In this document: in pieces, positions 25,574 through 34,499 of the stretch
How the letters are laid out: each line of letters starts with the position of its first letter
How positions within the stretch are numbered: position 1 is the first letter of the stretch
NCBI GenBank assembly: GCA_902613795.1
Contig: CACMIP010000001.1
Location: 230,087-294,086, forward strand
Reading direction: 5' to 3'
DNA length: 64,000 nt
From: an uncultured OCS116 cluster bacterium
GTDB lineage: Bacteria > Pseudomonadota > Alphaproteobacteria > Rhizobiales > TMED25
Notes under the pieces: generated by a model
The model's database searches: none
What the model saw: only the letters and a program-made list of their open reading frames with translations
What the model was told of the DNA's origin: nothing
Position numbers and translations under genes: made by a program

Positions 25574-28500
25574 ATGCATTTGATAAACAATAAATCATTT
25601 ATCACAAATAATGGACCTCATGGACATGAAAATAAACAATCGCCCGCTGACATAATATTTCTAACCTCAGCGGATACTGAAATCACGTTGCTATCAAAAT
25701 CTCTTAAAAAAATAAAAGGGCGACCGTCTGTAAGATTACAAAATATTCTCAATCTCAATGATAATAGTGCTGTTGACAGTTACATTAAAGAAACTTTATC
25801 AAAGGCGAAGATTGTGATTGTAAGAATTTTGGGTGGCAGAAACTACTGGAGCTATGGTGTCGATCAAATTCTTGCAGACCAAATGAAGAAGAAATACAGG
25901 ATTATCTTTTTACCAGGTGATGATAAATTTGATGAGCAATTATTTGCGATGTCGTCGATAAAGGGGAATGATTACAGAAATATATGGTCGTATTTTATTG
26001 AAGGTGGACCTGAGAATGGTGTCAATTTACTTAAATATATTTTATATCTCAACAGCGGTATAAGAAAACCCCCAGCTGCAAAAAAAATTAGCTCAGTTGG
26101 TATCTATTATCCAGATTTAAATGAAATAAATGCAGAAACTCTCGAAACAAAATGGCGTATCAAAAAGAGACCAGTAATTGCAATCACATTCTATAGTGCC
26201 CTTCTTCAAAGCGGACAAACAGAGGTAATTGACGCACTTATTACAGCACTTGAAAAAGACTATAATTGTATACCAATACACTCAAAGAGTTTCAAAGATA
26301 AAAAAAACCGAGACGTTACACGTTTCCTATTAAAAAAGTATAACCCAATTTCAGTTATAAATCTTACAGGGTTCTCTCTAAGCGGAATATCATCATCCAA
26401 AACCATTTTTGATGATGCTCGTAGGCCTGTGTTTCAGGTAATTCTATCCAGTATGTCCGAACATGAATGGCAACACTCAAGCAAAGGATTAAATAATCGA
26501 GACATCATTATGAGTATTTCATTGCCTGAAATTGATGGCAGAATTATAACAAAAACAATTGCCTTCAAAGAGGAGATTAGTTTCGATAAAATAACCCAAA
26601 CAAAGCTCTTAGAATATATTCCACATGATTTTGGAATTAATTACATATGTAATTTAGTAAAAAACTGGAGCAAACTATCCCTTACTTCAAATGAAAAGAA
26701 AAATATATTTATTACCCTTGCAAACTATCCAAATAAGGACTCTCGAATTGCAAATGGAGTTGGGCTCGACACACCAAGTAGTATTGTTCATCTGATTAAA
26801 AAATTAAAGAAACTTAATTATAAAATCCTCAATTTTCCGTGTAATTCAGATGAATTAATGAAAAAGTTAATTTCTGGTCAAACCAACTCACATGAGAAAA
26901 TCAAATTAAAAACTAATAAATATTTATCACTGGATGACTATAAGAATTATTTTGAGGATTTGCCGAAAAATATTCAAAGCGCAATAAATAAGAAGTGGGG
27001 CTCAATAGAAAAAGATCCATTTACACGCGGGAAAAATATCATTTTACCTATACAAAAATTTGGAAACTTATCGCTGGGAATTCAACCGTCTCGAGGATAC
27101 AATATAGACCCAAAGAACTCATATCACAGTCCGGACTTGGTACCCCCACATTCATATTTTGCATTTTACTTTTGGGTAAAATATAAGTTTAAAGCCCATG
27201 CAATTATTCAATTTGGTAAACATGGCAATCTTGAATGGCTTCCTGGAAAATCACTATCACTGAGTCAAAATTGTTATCCAGACCTTATTTTGGGTCCAAC
27301 CCCACTACTATATCCATTTATCGTAAATGACCCGGGCGAAGGTACTCAAGCAAAGAGACGAAATGCTGCTGTTATTGTTGATCATCTCACACCGCCTCTC
27401 ACGAATGCAGATACTTATGATGAACTTATTCAAATTGAACTTTTATTAGATGAATATTACGAATGCTTTCAAACAGATCCAATCAGAGCGCATAATATTG
27501 AGCATGAAATAATTGAGCTAACACAATCGACTGGGCTATATTCTGATACGCTAATTGACGATAATGACACGACTGAGACAAAACTTAATAAAATAGATAC
27601 ATACTTATGCGAACTGAAAGAACTGCAAATTAGAGATGGATTACATATCTTTGGAAAATCACCAAAGGGGCAGGAATTAATAAATTTAGTTATGAGTATA
27701 TCAAAAACTTCAAGGAAAAATGGTCTTGGAGAAAATAAAGCCATCACTCAGGCCATAGCTGATGATATAGGCATAAAATTAAGTATAAATGAATGTAAAT
27801 TAAGTGACACATATACTGGAGATAAAAATAATCAACTACAAAATGTGATTGATGGGGCGTGGCGAACAAATGCTGATACAATTGAGAGGTTGAGAATGCT
27901 CTCTGAAGAAATACTGCTTGAAAAAGCAATCATACCAAAAAGCTGGACCAACACCATGGATGTTCTCAAAAATATTAAAACTGAAATTGTGCCGTCAATA
28001 AAAATCTCTGGCAAGAAGGAGCATGCCGGTATAGTTACACTCCTGGATGGAAAATTTCTACACCCAGGTCCTTCAGGAGCACCCACCAGGGGTAAAATTG
28101 AAGTATTTCCAACTGGTAAAAACTTCTACTCTATTGATATGCGATCACTGCCAACACGCATGGCTTGGAATATTGGCAAACGCTCAGCCGAATTAATGAT
28201 ATCAGATTTTCACAAAAAAAAGGGGTATTACCCAACTCACTTTGGCTTATCTGCATGGGGGACATCTAATATGAGAACAGGTGGAGATGACATATCGCAA
28301 GCTCTTGCATTAATTGGAGCAAAACCAAAATGGGATAATACATCAGGAAGAGTTTGCGGATATGAAATCGTACCTGTGAACATACTAAAAAGGCCCCGAA
28401 TAGATGTTACATTAAGAATATCTGGATTTTTCAGGGATGCATTTCCTAACCTAATTGATCTATTTGATCAAGCAATTCGAGAGATTGCTTTACTCGATGA

Positions 28501-29293
28501 AGATGATAGTCTAAACCCGATAAAATTTGCATTCAATAAAGATCGAGAATTTTTTAAAAAGGAGAAGCTAAAGAGCCCAGAGATTGATCGGCTAGCCACG
28601 TATCGAATATTTTCATCGATGCCAGGTTCCTATGGGGCTGGACTTCAATCTATGATTGATGAAGGAGTCTGGAAATCCACAAGTGATCTCGCAGAGAATT
28701 ACATAAACTGGGGATCATACGCCTACGGAACGGATAACTATGGCTATGAAAATAAAAAAATACTCACAATGAGGCTCGAGAGGTTACAAGCTGTTGTCCA
28801 AAATCAAGACAATCGAGAACACGATATTCTGGACTCGGACGATTATTACCAATTTCATGGAGGAATGGGTGCGGCCGTAGAGAGTTTATCTGGAAATAAA
28901 CCAATTTATTACCATAACGATCACTCAAATCCAAATAATTTAAAGATAGGCACATTAGATCAAGAAATTGGGAAAATAGTTAGAGGTAGAGCTACAAATC
29001 CAAAATGGATAAAAAGTATAATGAAACATGGCTACAAGGGTGCTTTCGAGTTACTTGCGACCCTAGATTACTTATATGCCTATCAGGCAACAACTGGATT
29101 AGTCAAAAATCATCATTTTGATTTATTATTTGAGTCATATATTGCTGATGAAAATGTCTATGAGTTTATTAAATACTATAATCCAGATGCACTAAATGAC
29201 ATAAAGATAAAATTCATCGATGCCATAGAAAGAAAATTGTGGCACCCTAGACGAAATGATACAAAGTCACTGCTTGAAATTGAGAGGGAATAA
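25574..29293 (+). CDS. cobN: cobaltochelatase, CobN subunit
   Basis: This is the large subunit of the ATP-dependent aerobic cobaltochelatase that inserts cobalt into hydrogenobyrinic acid a,c-diamide. It belongs to the CobN/magnesium-chelatase H family, shown by FGKHGNLEWLPGKSLSLSQNCYPDL, VNDPGEGTQAKRRNAAVIVDHLTPP, LSAWGTSNMRTGGDDISQALALIG, DVTLRISGFFRDAFPNLIDLFDQA and the C-terminal KNHHFDLLFESYI. The length (1239) is close to the family norm. It follows cobU with no gap and precedes cobO by 4 bp. The partner AAA+ and adaptor subunits of the chelatase (CobS/CobT of the aerobic pathway, not the cobS/cobT named below) are not in this window. Confidence 0.95.
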   Translation: MHLINNKSFITNNGPHGHENKQSPADIIFLTSADTEITLLSKSLKKIKGRPSVRLQNILNLNDNSAVDSYIKETLSKAKIVIVRILGGRNYWSYGVDQILADQMKKKYRIIFLPGDDKFDEQLFAMSSIKGNDYRNIWSYFIEGGPENGVNLLKYILYLNSGIRKPPAAKKISSVGIYYPDLNEINAETLETKWRIKKRPVIAITFYSALLQSGQTEVIDALITALEKDYNCIPIHSKSFKDKKNRDVTRFLLKKYNPISVINLTGFSLSGISSSKTIFDDARRPVFQVILSSMSEHEWQHSSKGLNNRDIIMSISLPEIDGRIITKTIAFKEEISFDKITQTKLLEYIPHDFGINYICNLVKNWSKLSLTSNEKKNIFITLANYPNKDSRIANGVGLDTPSSIVHLIKKLKKLNYKILNFPCNSDELMKKLISGQTNSHEKIKLKTNKYLSLDDYKNYFEDLPKNIQSAINKKWGSIEKDPFTRGKNIILPIQKFGNLSLGIQPSRGYNIDPKNSYHSPDLVPPHSYFAFYFWVKYKFKAHAIIQFGKHGNLEWLPGKSLSLSQNCYPDLILGPTPLLYPFIVNDPGEGTQAKRRNAAVIVDHLTPPLTNADTYDELIQIELLLDEYYECFQTDPIRAHNIEHEIIELTQSTGLYSDTLIDDNDTTETKLNKIDTYLCELKELQIRDGLHIFGKSPKGQELINLVMSISKTSRKNGLGENKAITQAIADDIGIKLSINECKLSDTYTGDKNNQLQNVIDGAWRTNADTIERLRMLSEEILLEKAIIPKSWTNTMDVLKNIKTEIVPSIKISGKKEHAGIVTLLDGKFLHPGPSGAPTRGKIEVFPTGKNFYSIDMRSLPTRMAWNIGKRSAELMISDFHKKKGYYPTHFGLSAWGTSNMRTGGDDISQALALIGAKPKWDNTSGRVCGYEIVPVNILKRPRIDVTLRISGFFRDAFPNLIDLFDQAIREIALLDEDDSLNPIKFAFNKDREFFKKEKLKSPEIDRLATYRIFSSMPGSYGAGLQSMIDEGVWKSTSDLAENYINWGSYAYGTDNYGYENKKILTMRLERLQAVVQNQDNREHDILDSDDYYQFHGGMGAAVESLSGNKPIYYHNDHSNPNNLKIGTLDQEIGKIVRGRATNPKWIKSIMKHGYKGAFELLATLDYLYAYQATTGLVKNHHFDLLFESYIADENVYEFIKYYNPDALNDIKIKFIDAIERKLWHPRRNDTKSLLEIERE

Positions 29294-29297
29294 TTAA

Positions 29298-29924
29298 ATG
29301 CCTGAAAAAAAACATCTGACAGAACAAGAACTCAATAAAAGACATGCAGAAAAAATGTATAAGAAAAAAGAAGCGAGAAAGAAAATACTGGCAACAAAAA
29401 CAATTGAAAAAGGTCTTATTATTGTTAACACCGGCAAAGGTAAGGGTAAAACAACAGCAGCTTTTGGAATGATATTTCGGGCCTTAGGAAATAAAATGAA
29501 TGTTGCTGTAGTTCAATTTGTAAAGGGGCAATGGCTTTCAGGTGAAAGAGCAGCTCTTGAAAAATTTCAAGATCAGGTAGAGATCTATAAAATGGGTGAG
29601 GGCTTTACATGGGAAACGCAGGATAGAATGAGAGATATCGAGGCTGCAAAAAATGCATGGGAAAAAAGTAAAGAGTTAATCTTTGATGAGAAAAACCAAA
29701 TTGTGCTCCTCGATGAATTGAATATTGTTCTACGCTATGACTACTTGTCTTTAGATGAGGTTTTGGAGACTTTAAAAAATAAACCTGAAAAAACTCATGT
29801 TATAATTACTGGGCGTAACGCAAAAGAAGAACTTCTCGAAATTGCTGATCTTGTCACAAATATGGACTTAATAAAGCACCCTTTCAGACGCGGTGTAAAA
29901 GCACAACTTGGAATAGAATTTTAG
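29298..29924 (+). CDS. cobO: cob(I)yrinic acid a,c-diamide adenosyltransferase
   Basis: This enzyme transfers the adenosyl group from ATP to the corrinoid cobalt. It is the BtuR/CobO/CobA family with an unusual P-loop (IIVNTGKGKGKTTAAFGMIFRALG, residues 41-64) and the following VAVVQFVKGQWLSGERAAL. Other conserved blocks are GEGFTWETQD, NQIVLLDELNIVLRYDYL, THVIITGRNAKEEL and the terminal KHPFRRGVKAQLGIEF. Length (208) is typical. GAGGGA precedes the ATG. The stop TAG overlaps the AGGAGG ribosome-binding site of cobQ, so the two are tightly coupled. Confidence 0.96.
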   Translation: MPEKKHLTEQELNKRHAEKMYKKKEARKKILATKTIEKGLIIVNTGKGKGKTTAAFGMIFRALGNKMNVAVVQFVKGQWLSGERAALEKFQDQVEIYKMGEGFTWETQDRMRDIEAAKNAWEKSKELIFDEKNQIVLLDELNIVLRYDYLSLDEVLETLKNKPEKTHVIITGRNAKEELLEIADLVTNMDLIKHPFRRGVKAQLGIEF

Positions 29925-29928
29925 GAGG
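29923..29928 (+). promoter_or_regulatory. cobQ ribosome-binding site, positioned for an AUA start
   Basis: A perfect AGGAGG overlaps the cobO stop. The first annotatable cobQ ATG (29958) is 29 bp downstream, far too distant. The only in-frame start-like codon at standard distance is ATA at 29937, with 8 bp spacing. Confidence 0.7.
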
Positions 29929-29957
29929 TTAAGCCAATAGGAAAAACACCAGCAATT

Positions 29958-31430
29958 ATGTTTCAAGGAACTGGCTCAAGTGTAGGCAAATCAATAATTG
30001 TTGCTGGGCTATGCAGGCTATTCAGAAGAAATGGAATATCTGTAGCACCATTCAAACCACAAAATATGTCAAACAACGCAGCTGCAACTTTAGATGGTGG
30101 TGAGATTGGTAGAGCGCAAGCACTACAGGCAATTGCTTCTGGGCTAGAGCCCAGTATTTTACATAACCCAATACTTCTAAAACCCCAAAGCGAGCGGGGT
30201 TCACAACTTATAATTAATGGTAAATTTGAGAGATCAGTGAGCGGATTTGAGTATCAAAAAATTAAAGGCTCACTCATGCCGCATGTTGAGAAGGCGTTTA
30301 TGAATTTATCAGCAAAGCATGACCTCATCTTAGTTGAAGGCGCAGGAAGTCCCGCAGAAATTAATCTGCGTGATGGAGATATTGCAAATATGGGATTTGC
30401 AACAAAATTATCAGTGCCAACTATAATTATAGGAGATATTGACCGTGGAGGTGTCATTGCGAGCTTAGTTGGAACAAAAGCTGTTTTGGACTCAGAAGAT
30501 AATAAAAGTCTAATTGGATTCATAATCAACAGATTTCGTGGCGATCCTAAATTATTTGAAAATGGCATTTTAGAAATAGAAAAAAGAACTCAATGGAAAT
30601 TCTTAGGCTTAGTTCCATATTATGAAAATATTCATAAATTGCCTGCCGAAGACTCTCATGATCTTGAAAAAATTTTTATAAATAACAAAAAATCAGATGC
30701 AACACTTACGATATCAGTTCCAATTCTAAGTAAAATATCAAACTTTGATGACCTTGACCCGCTAAGAAACCAAAAAAATATCAATATAAATTATGTCAGA
30801 CCAGGAGATAATATACCGCAAAAAACTGATATTATTTTATTATTAGGTTCAAAATCAACAATTAGCGATTTGAGAGAGCTACGAGAAAATAACTGGGATA
30901 GAGAAATAAGGATGCATCATGACAACAATGGGGTTGTCATTGGTCTATGTGGCGGATACCAAATGCTTGGCAAATTCATTAATGACAATGAGAAAATAGA
31001 GAGTAGTGTAAGAGTCACAAGGGGTCTAGAACTTTTAGATGTCGAAACCGAGATGATAAATAGTAAAATCGTCACAAAAATCAATGGAACACATATAGAG
31101 TCGAATAAGAAAATGGTTGGTTATGAAATTCATATTGGTAGAACCCATGGAAAAGACTGTGAGAGACCCCTGTTTTTAATTGATAATAAGTATGATGGCG
31201 CTCAATCAGCCAATGGGAGAGTCTTTGGTACCTATGTGCATGGAATTTTCCACAATAGACATCTTATTGAGTGGTTATTTAGTATTACGAATAAATCAAT
31301 TGATAGTGGCGAAATAGATGATTATGAGACAATACTTGATCAAGCATTAAATGATTTGGCCGATCATCTCGAGAAACATATTTCTTGGAAGGCGATATTG
31401 GATTTATCAAAAAATTATACGAAGCAATAA
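29958..31430 (+). CDS. cobQ: cobyric acid synthase
   Basis: This is a glutamine-dependent amidase that converts adenosylcobyrinic acid a,c-diamide to cobyric acid. The N-terminal ATP-grasping domain begins MFQGTGSSVGKSIIVAGLCRLFRRNG, with FKPQNMSNNAA and VEGAGSPAEINLRDGDIANM. The C-terminal class I-like glutaminase domain has GVVIGLCGGYQMLG (Cys) and GTYVHGIFHN (His). At 490 residues from the ATG it is near the usual length. The coordinates use the conventional ATG, but family members usually have about six residues before the equivalent Met. The upstream codons (GKTPAI after an ATA at 29937) and the SD position suggest that the true start is ATA at 29937. The 3' end overlaps the convergent cobD by 24 bp. 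Confidence 0.94.
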   Translation: MFQGTGSSVGKSIIVAGLCRLFRRNGISVAPFKPQNMSNNAAATLDGGEIGRAQALQAIASGLEPSILHNPILLKPQSERGSQLIINGKFERSVSGFEYQKIKGSLMPHVEKAFMNLSAKHDLILVEGAGSPAEINLRDGDIANMGFATKLSVPTIIIGDIDRGGVIASLVGTKAVLDSEDNKSLIGFIINRFRGDPKLFENGILEIEKRTQWKFLGLVPYYENIHKLPAEDSHDLEKIFINNKKSDATLTISVPILSKISNFDDLDPLRNQKNININYVRPGDNIPQKTDIILLLGSKSTISDLRELRENNWDREIRMHHDNNGVVIGLCGGYQMLGKFINDNEKIESSVRVTRGLELLDVETEMINSKIVTKINGTHIESNKKMVGYEIHIGRTHGKDCERPLFLIDNKYDGAQSANGRVFGTYVHGIFHNRHLIEWLFSITNKSIDSGEIDDYETILDQALNDLADHLEKHISWKAILDLSKNYTKQ

Positions 31431-32375
31431 AAAAATAATTACAAAAACAAGATAAATTACAACAGATGTAGAATAAATCCAAAGCGCTCTTGTTATAAAA
31501 TCAAAACTAATAATTTTTTCACCACTCCCGTTTATCCAATCTGATTTAATTAGTTCACCATCATAAAAATTATCCCCACCTAGTGAAATATCCAATGCTC
31601 CCGCCATTGCAGACTCTGGCCAACCTGAATTTGGAGATGGGCTCTTTCTCGCATCCTGTTTTATGCACAATAATGCCTGCTGCCAGTTTTCTTTGAGTAC
31701 AAAGCTTGAAAATACAAGAAGTAAAGAGGATAAACGCGCGGGTATAAAATTCAAGATATCATCTAAGTAAGCGGTACATTTACCGAAATTATGATATTTA
31801 TCGTTCTTATAGGCAATCATGCTATCAGCTGTATTTATAAACTTATATATGAAAATTCCCGGTAAGCCCCCAATAAGTAACCAAAATAATGGAGCAACAT
31901 ATCCATCGCTAAAATTCTCTGACAAGCTCTCAATTGCCCCTCTTGTTATTGCACTTTCGTCATATTCATCAACTTTTCGAGAGACAATTTTCGATAAGTT
32001 TATTTTAGCATTATCCAGATCATCCCTCATAAAATCATCATATATATTCTTTACATGAACAAATAATGACTTCCCTGCAAGCAAGATTGAAATTATCAAT
32101 CCTAAAATTAAATTCCCAATAATATTTCCGAACAATAACCCTTCTATAATTGAAGATAGAAACCAGATAATGATTATGGACATTGCAATTACAATAAAAC
32201 CATTAAATGTACGAGATGATTCGGAGAACTCATTCCGGTTAAACTCAACATCAAGGAAATTAATAAATCGACCAACAAGAGCAACCGGATGCTTGAACTT
32301 CCTCCAGACCCAGTGATCATCTCCCCATATAAAGTCAACTATGACAGCGATAAATATAACTATTAATAGATCCAT
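31407..32375 (-). CDS. cobD: adenosylcobinamide-phosphate synthase (CobD/CbiB)
   Basis: This is an integral membrane enzyme attaching (R)-1-amino-2-propanol (or its phosphate) to cobyric acid. The N-terminus DLLIVIFIAVIVDFIWGDDHWVWRKFKHPVALVGRFINFLD is the family signature region. YDESAITRGAIESLSENFSDGYVAPLFWLLIGGLPGIFIYKFINTADSMIAYKNDKYHNFGKCTAYLDDILNFIPAR contains the conserved core, and ARKSPSPNSGWPESAMAGALDISLGG is the conserved C-terminal loop. At 322 residues with several hydrophobic helices it is standard. It converges on cobQ with a 24-bp overlap and lies 10 bp downstream of cobC, in a cobT-cobC-cobD operon. Confidence 0.94.
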   Translation of the reverse strand: MDLLIVIFIAVIVDFIWGDDHWVWRKFKHPVALVGRFINFLDVEFNRNEFSESSRTFNGFIVIAMSIIIIWFLSSIIEGLLFGNIIGNLILGLIISILLAGKSLFVHVKNIYDDFMRDDLDNAKINLSKIVSRKVDEYDESAITRGAIESLSENFSDGYVAPLFWLLIGGLPGIFIYKFINTADSMIAYKNDKYHNFGKCTAYLDDILNFIPARLSSLLLVFSSFVLKENWQQALLCIKQDARKSPSPNSGWPESAMAGALDISLGGDNFYDGELIKSDWINGSGEKIISFDFITRALWIYSTSVVIYLVFVIIFLLLRIIF

Positions 32376-32385
32376 TTTTAAACTC

Positions 32386-33435
32386 TTATAATATATCCAT
32401 TATTGTATTGGCTAAATATTCAAATTCAAATTTATTTTTTGTAAGCCCCATTCGTAACCATTTTTGATTGTAATTAAATATTCGTGTCCAAATACCATGA
32501 TTTGCAAGCGCCTTGTGCATCTGTGATGCGCTATCAAGTTCAATTGTCTTAAAAAAATAACAATCACCAACTGTCTTTAGTTTTTGATCATGCAGAAAAT
32601 TTGATAACGCTGTCGATTTCATTTTCAAATCTGTAATTGTAGCGCTTATCCATACTGTATCTAACATCGCTTTACGTGCAATTAGCAATGATGATGATGA
32701 GATGGGCCAAGGTCCAACTAAGCTAGATACTTTATTGATGTAATGATTATCACCATATACAAAGCCAAGTCTAAGACCTGGAAGACCAAAAAACTTTCCA
32801 AATGATCTTATGACGATTACGTTATCTCTGCAGTTATCAAATCTTAATGACATATCTGGTGTGCCATCCATAAATGACTCGTCAAGGATCAAAAATCCAC
32901 CTGCTTTTCTTATTCTTTCCCACAGTTCTTCGAGGTATTTTGGTTGAAATAACTTTCCATCTGGATTATTTGGATTAACCAGAACAAAGGGGATTGATGG
33001 ATCTAATTCATTTTCGATATTCGTAACTAATCGTATTTTAAATCCGTGGTCATTCCACACTCTGTAATGTTCAGTATAGGTTGGCGTCAAAATTTGTATT
33101 GTATCATGAATATTTTTGTTAACTATATTGGGTAGGATATTTATGACTCCCTGAGCTCCCTGATAGGCACAAATTTTTATTTCTTGATTTAAATTGTAGT
33201 ACCCTCTGGCGATTGACATCAACTCCGCCAATTGGTTACCGCTCGGTAAATGCGAGTAAACTGTTTTATCAATATTAAAGTCATTATATGCATTGGGATT
33301 TATTCCAGTTGATAAATCAATCCACTTTTTTATTTTTCTATTAACCCTGACTGCATCCGATAAATCTCCACCGTGCTTATCATCCAAAAATATATCAACT
33401 TTATTATGCGTAATTTGGTCGGAATTTGTGGTCAT
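32386..33435 (-). CDS. cobC: threonine-phosphate decarboxylase-like aminotransferase (CobC)
   Basis: This is a PLP-dependent fold type I enzyme. In B12 synthesis the homologues decarboxylate threonine phosphate to the aminopropanol phosphate linker used by CobD. The N-terminal HGGDLSDAVR is typical of CobC/CobD decarboxylases. WIDLSTGINPNAYN, VLVNPNNPDGKLF (the NPNNPDG cofactor loop), LILDESFMDGTPD and the PLP-lysine segment VIRSFGKFFGLPGLRLGFVYG follow. At 350 residues it is a normal length. The track starts at a GTG. The next codon is ATG at 33435 and is preferred. The start lies immediately after the cobT stop. Histidinol-phosphate aminotransferase is the nearest alternative but is unlikely in this context. 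Confidence 0.92.
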   Translation of the reverse strand: MTTNSDQITHNKVDIFLDDKHGGDLSDAVRVNRKIKKWIDLSTGINPNAYNDFNIDKTVYSHLPSGNQLAELMSIARGYYNLNQEIKICAYQGAQGVINILPNIVNKNIHDTIQILTPTYTEHYRVWNDHGFKIRLVTNIENELDPSIPFVLVNPNNPDGKLFQPKYLEELWERIRKAGGFLILDESFMDGTPDMSLRFDNCRDNVIVIRSFGKFFGLPGLRLGFVYGDNHYINKVSSLVGPWPISSSSLLIARKAMLDTVWISATITDLKMKSTALSNFLHDQKLKTVGDCYFFKTIELDSASQMHKALANHGIWTRIFNYNQKWLRMGLTKNKFEFEYLANTIMDIL

Positions 33436-33437
33436 CA

Positions 33438-34466
33438 CTAACTCTTGTTTGGTACGGAGGACTCTGCAAAAGTAGATGTATTGTTGTGTATATTTACCGA
33501 TGATTGAAATATTGGCGTAACCATAGCGGCTCCGCTCCCCTCACCTAGGCGCATTTTAAAATCAACCAGGGGTTTTTTATTGATGCGCTCCAATAATCTT
33601 TCATGGCCAGGCTCACTCGATAAATGGCTTACATAGCAGTGATCAAGGGCATCAGATGATATAGCATGCAATAAAGCTGCTGCTGCACATACAGGAAAAC
33701 CATCCAATATCACTGGGATTCGTTCAAAGCGTGCAGCTAAAATTGCACCAAAGATTGCTGCGAATTCCCTACCACCAAAACATTGAAGTATTTTCATTGG
33801 CTCACGGCTTTCATGTAGCTTCAAGCTTTTTTCAATTACTTCAATTTTAGTTTTTATCATTTCTTTATCAGCTCCAGTTCCAATTCCTACCCAATCAGAT
33901 GTATTTCCGCCGTATAGCGCGGCGCAGATACTAGAAGCAATCGTTGTATTTCCGATGCCAGCCTCACCTAAGCATATTATATCTGGGCTAGTGTCAAGAG
34001 CCTCTCTTCCATACAAAATCGTTGTAATACAATCATTTTCGGTCATTGCAGCATTTTCAGTGATATTTTTTGTTGGCATTTCTAATGCAAGATCAAAAAC
34101 TTGCAAACCAACTTTATGAGTTTTACATATCTGGTTTATCACAGCATGATCGGATCTAAAACTTTTGACCAATGCTTCAGTTACAGCAGTTGGATATGGA
34201 GAGATTTTATGTGTATCAGCGGTACCATGATTTGATACGAATATAGATAAGGTAATATTATTTACCTTTGGAGGATAGGAACCCTGCCACCCCGCTACCC
34301 ACTCAACAATGTCTTCAACTATCCCAAGAGAACCTGACGGCTTTAATAGCTGTTCATTTCTTTGTTTAACTAAACTAACGGCTTCTCCGTCTATTGATGG
34401 CATTTGAGATATAAACTCAACTAATTCATTGAATGTTGGAACTGAATTTGATTTAATATCAACCAT
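33438..34466 (-). CDS. cobT: nicotinate-nucleotide--dimethylbenzimidazole phosphoribosyltransferase
   Basis: This enzyme makes alpha-ribazole phosphate, the lower-ligand nucleotide of cobalamin, from dimethylbenzimidazole and nicotinate mononucleotide. Conserved blocks include LLKPSGSLGIVEDIVEWVAGWQG near residues 40-62, ISIFVSNHGTADTHKISPYPTAVT, CLGEAGIGNTTIASSICAALYG, CFGGREFAAIFGAILAARFERIPVILDGF and SEPGHERLLERI. The catalytic Glu lies in the MRLGEGSGAAM loop near residue 317. Length (342) is normal. It is the first gene of the cobT-cobC-cobD operon and diverges from cobS/V across 33 bp, so the two promoters must overlap. Confidence 0.95.
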   Translation of the reverse strand: MVDIKSNSVPTFNELVEFISQMPSIDGEAVSLVKQRNEQLLKPSGSLGIVEDIVEWVAGWQGSYPPKVNNITLSIFVSNHGTADTHKISPYPTAVTEALVKSFRSDHAVINQICKTHKVGLQVFDLALEMPTKNITENAAMTENDCITTILYGREALDTSPDIICLGEAGIGNTTIASSICAALYGGNTSDWVGIGTGADKEMIKTKIEVIEKSLKLHESREPMKILQCFGGREFAAIFGAILAARFERIPVILDGFPVCAAAALLHAISSDALDHCYVSHLSSEPGHERLLERINKKPLVDFKMRLGEGSGAAMVTPIFQSSVNIHNNTSTFAESSVPNKS

Positions 34467-34499
34467 AATTAGTTTTGAATCTCTCTACATAAAAGATAT

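Noticed and set aside
27469-28086. Several minus-strand ORFs of 60-92 codons inside cobN
   Set aside because: They lie wholly inside a clearly coding gene, have no recognisable domain and no ribosome-binding site. They are shadows of the sense frame.
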